A DNA stretch of 14,050 nucleotides from JAWVZU01 sp033722075 (lineage in GTDB: Bacteria > Pseudomonadota > Gammaproteobacteria > Xanthomonadales > SZUA-38). The notes below the pieces were generated by a model that had not been told where the DNA came from, searched no databases, and was given only the letters and a program-made list of their open reading frames with translations. The stretch covers positions 1-14,050 of the forward strand of contig JAWVZU010000077.1 of NCBI GenBank assembly GCA_033722075.1, read 5' to 3'. The first letter of the stretch is position 1; each line of letters opens with the position of its first letter. The position numbers and the translations under genes were made by a program. Of this stretch, positions 11,876-14,050 are shown piece by piece.

Positions 11876-14050
11876 ATGCCACAGCGCGATGAAACAAGCA
11901 CACTGGCGGCCCTGAAAGCGCGCCTGGACCGGGTCTTCGGGTCGGATCGGGCGGCTCTCGAGCGCCGCATCCGGGGACTCGAGAAGCGCCTGCAGAAGCG
12001 CCTGCCCATCGATCGCGGATTGCCCAAGCTCGAACGGGCGATCGAGGCTTCGGAGCAGCGCCGCAGTCAGCGCCTGGACCATGGGTTGCGGGTCGAGCTG
12101 GATCCCGAGTTGCCCATCACGGCCAGGGCCGGGGACATCGCCGCCGCGCTGGCGGAAAACCAGGTCATCGTCGTTTCCGGTGCGACCGGGTCGGGCAAGA
12201 CCACCCAGCTCCCGAAACTCTGCCTGGAGGCCGGGCGAGGGGTGGATGGATGGATCGGCGTTACCCAGCCTCGCCGGATCGCCGCGCGCAGCATTGCCGC
12301 GCGAGTCGCCGAGGAACTGGGCACGAAGGTCGGGGGCGCCGTGGGCTATCAGGTGCGCTTCGACGAAAAGGTGACCGGCGACAGCCTGATCAAGGTCATG
12401 ACCGACGGCATCCTGCTCGCCGAGACCCAGCGCGATCGCGAGCTGCAGGCCTACGACACGATCATCATTGACGAAGCCCATGAACGCGGTCTCAACGTCG
12501 ATTTCCTGCTCGGCTACCTGAAGCAACTGTTGCCCCGTCGGCCCGACCTGAGGGTGATCATCACTTCGGCCACGATCGACACGCAGCGTTTCTCGGAGCA
12601 CTTCGACAACGCCCCCGTGGTGGAGGTGTCCGGGCGAAGCTATCCGGTCGAGCATCGCTACCGGCCCGTGGGCAACGACCCGGAGCGGGACCTTCTGGAC
12701 GGCCTGGCGGATGCCGTGACCGAACTGACCCGGGAGGACCCGCTGGGCGACATCCTGGTTTTCTTGCCCGGCGAACGCGACATCCGGGATGCGCTCGAGC
12801 ACCTCGAGGCGCAACGCCTGCGCGACACGGAGCTGTTGCCGTTGTTCGGCCGGCTTTCGGCCGCCGAGCAGCAGCGCATCTTTCATCCGGGGTCGCAGCG
12901 CCGGATCGTCCTTGCGACAAATGTCGCGGAGACCTCTCTTACCGTGCCCCGGATCAAGTTCGTGATCGATTCGGGCCTCGCCCGGATCAGTCGGTACAGC
13001 CTGCGGACCAAGGTCCAACGATTGCCGATCGAGCCTATCTCGCAGGCCAGTGCCGACCAGCGCGCCGGCCGCTGCGGGCGTCTGGGGCCCGGCATCTGTA
13101 TCCGGCTTTTCGGCGAGGACGACCTTGCCGAGCGCCCCGAGTTCACCGAGCCGGAGATCGTCCGCACCAACCTGGCCAGCGTGATTCTCCAGATGGAGCA
13201 CCTCCGCCTGGGCCGGCTCGACGAGTTTCCGTTCCTGGACCCGCCGGACGGACGGCTGGTTCGCGACGGCTATCAGTTGTTGACGGAACTGGGCGCTCTG
13301 GACCAGGAGCAACGCCTGACCAGGCTCGGACGGGCCCTGGCGAACTGGCCGCTGGATGTCCGGCTGGCGCGGCTGATGGAAGGAGGTCGGGAGTTCGATT
13401 GCGTGGAAGAAGCCGCGACGCTGGCGGCCGTGCTGTCGATCCAGGACCCGCGCCAGCGGCCCATGGAGGCCCAGGAAGCCGCCGACACGGCCCACGACCA
13501 GTGGCGCGACCCGCGCTCGGACTTCGTCGCTTTCCTGAAACTCTGGCGGGAATACCACGAGACGCGGGAGGAGGGATCGGTCAACCAGCTGCGCAAATGG
13601 TGCCGTGCGAACTTCCTCCATTTCCTGCGCATGCGGGAGTGGTCCGACATTCGCCGCCAGCTCCTCGAGCGGGCCCGCGAAGCCGGTTGGTCGGTCAACG
13701 CCAGACCGGCGAGCTACGCGGCCATCCATCGGGCGCTGTTGACCGCGTTCCTGGGGCAGGTCGGTTGCAAGGACGACGAGGACTACCAAGGCACCCGGAA
13801 CCACCGGTTCAACATCTTTCCGGGTTCGGGACTGCAGAAGAAAGGCCCGAAATGGCTGGTGGCTGCGTTCCTCCTGGAGACCTCCCGGGTGTTCTCGCTG
13901 GTCAACGCGAAGGTCGAACCGGAGTGGATTGAACAGGCCGCAGGTCACCTGGTCAAGCGGCATCATTTCGAGCCCTACTGGTCCAGAAAGGCGGGCCGTG
14001 TCCTGGGCTATGAACAGGTCACACTCTACGGCTTGCCGTTGGTGACCCGG
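11876..14050 (+). CDS. hrpA: HrpA, DEAH-box RNA helicase (3' end beyond the window)
   Basis: 725 codons are open to the window edge with no stop; the E. coli protein has 1300 residues, so the C-terminal part is missing here. Motifs are in order: an HrpA-specific basic N-terminal region, Walker A GATGSGKT (102-109), TQPRRIAARSIA, DEAH (199-202), SAT (231-233), NVAETSLTVP, and motif VI QRAGRCGR (395-402). The helicase-associated domain follows. The HrpA-typical NIFPGSGLQKKGPKWLVAA and the KRHHFEPYWSRKAGRV region come near the end. HrpA resolves stalled or collided ribosomes and cleaves mRNA structure in E. coli. An in-frame TAG at 11846 limits the start to the ATG at 11876; no clear ribosome site precedes it. 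A long open frame on the opposite strand is a codon-bias shadow. Confidence 0.96.
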   Translation, partial: MPQRDETSTLAALKARLDRVFGSDRAALERRIRGLEKRLQKRLPIDRGLPKLERAIEASEQRRSQRLDHGLRVELDPELPITARAGDIAAALAENQVIVVSGATGSGKTTQLPKLCLEAGRGVDGWIGVTQPRRIAARSIAARVAEELGTKVGGAVGYQVRFDEKVTGDSLIKVMTDGILLAETQRDRELQAYDTIIIDEAHERGLNVDFLLGYLKQLLPRRPDLRVIITSATIDTQRFSEHFDNAPVVEVSGRSYPVEHRYRPVGNDPERDLLDGLADAVTELTREDPLGDILVFLPGERDIRDALEHLEAQRLRDTELLPLFGRLSAAEQQRIFHPGSQRRIVLATNVAETSLTVPRIKFVIDSGLARISRYSLRTKVQRLPIEPISQASADQRAGRCGRLGPGICIRLFGEDDLAERPEFTEPEIVRTNLASVILQMEHLRLGRLDEFPFLDPPDGRLVRDGYQLLTELGALDQEQRLTRLGRALANWPLDVRLARLMEGGREFDCVEEAATLAAVLSIQDPRQRPMEAQEAADTAHDQWRDPRSDFVAFLKLWREYHETREEGSVNQLRKWCRANFLHFLRMREWSDIRRQLLERAREAGWSVNARPASYAAIHRALLTAFLGQVGCKDDEDYQGTRNHRFNIFPGSGLQKKGPKWLVAAFLLETSRVFSLVNAKVEPEWIEQAAGHLVKRHHFEPYWSRKAGRVLGYEQVTLYGLPLVTR

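Noticed and set aside
11816..13966. A 716-codon open frame on the minus strand
   Set aside because: It lies opposite hrpA, which has every DEAH-helicase motif. The minus frame has no recognisable domain and is a codon-bias shadow.

Overview
The window is GC-rich bacterial chromosome. Its left half is the core gammaproteobacterial block tolQ-tolR-tolA-tolB-pal-cpoB-queE-queC, and its right half carries dps and a canonical hrpA. I place it in Gammaproteobacteria (a Chromatiales/Xanthomonadales-like lineage is plausible), but the sequence does not resolve the genus. I found no integrase, transposase, phage gene or CRISPR array.

Layout. 1-4248 (+): the tail of tolQ, then tolR, tolA, tolB, pal and cpoB, tightly packed with 4-bp, 2-bp and 1-bp junctions. 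This is the Tol-Pal envelope machine. TolQ/TolR/TolA form the inner-membrane motor, TolB is periplasmic, Pal is the outer-membrane lipoprotein that binds peptidoglycan, and CpoB coordinates it with cell-wall synthesis. 4249-4474: a spacer holding three copies of a CATGAA/TTCATG word, one of them inverted. 4475-5829 (+): queE and queC, overlapping by 4 bp, for 7-deazaguanine (queuosine precursor) synthesis. 5786-7877 (-): a possible 43-residue membrane peptide, tolC, and a small RRM-like protein whose RNA-stacking aromatic residues are replaced. 8138-9191 (+): a STAS-like small protein and a short CDF-type cation transporter, probably one operon. 9219-10565 (-): a DUF2254 membrane protein. 10566-11111: a gene-poor, hairpin-rich spacer with two diverged 85-bp direct repeats and a tRNA-like remnant. 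11112-11718 (-): tRNA-Lys(UUU) and dps. 11876-end (+): hrpA, cut by the window edge.

The most informative regulatory sequence is on the right. dps and hrpA diverge from an AT-rich spacer with an ATAG-N7-CTAT OxyR-type palindrome next to a Fur-box-like sequence, which fits a peroxide- and iron-controlled ferritin-like gene. The dps terminator hairpin also supplies the apparent -35 box of the tRNA-Lys promoter. The 3' end of tolB shifts to AT-rich codons and may hold an internal promoter for pal.

I did not find a convincing new multi-gene system. The best candidates for something undescribed are the hairpin and repeat spacer downstream of tRNA-Lys, the degenerate RRM protein, the Cys-substituted short CDF transporter with its STAS-like partner, and the small ORF overlapping queC.
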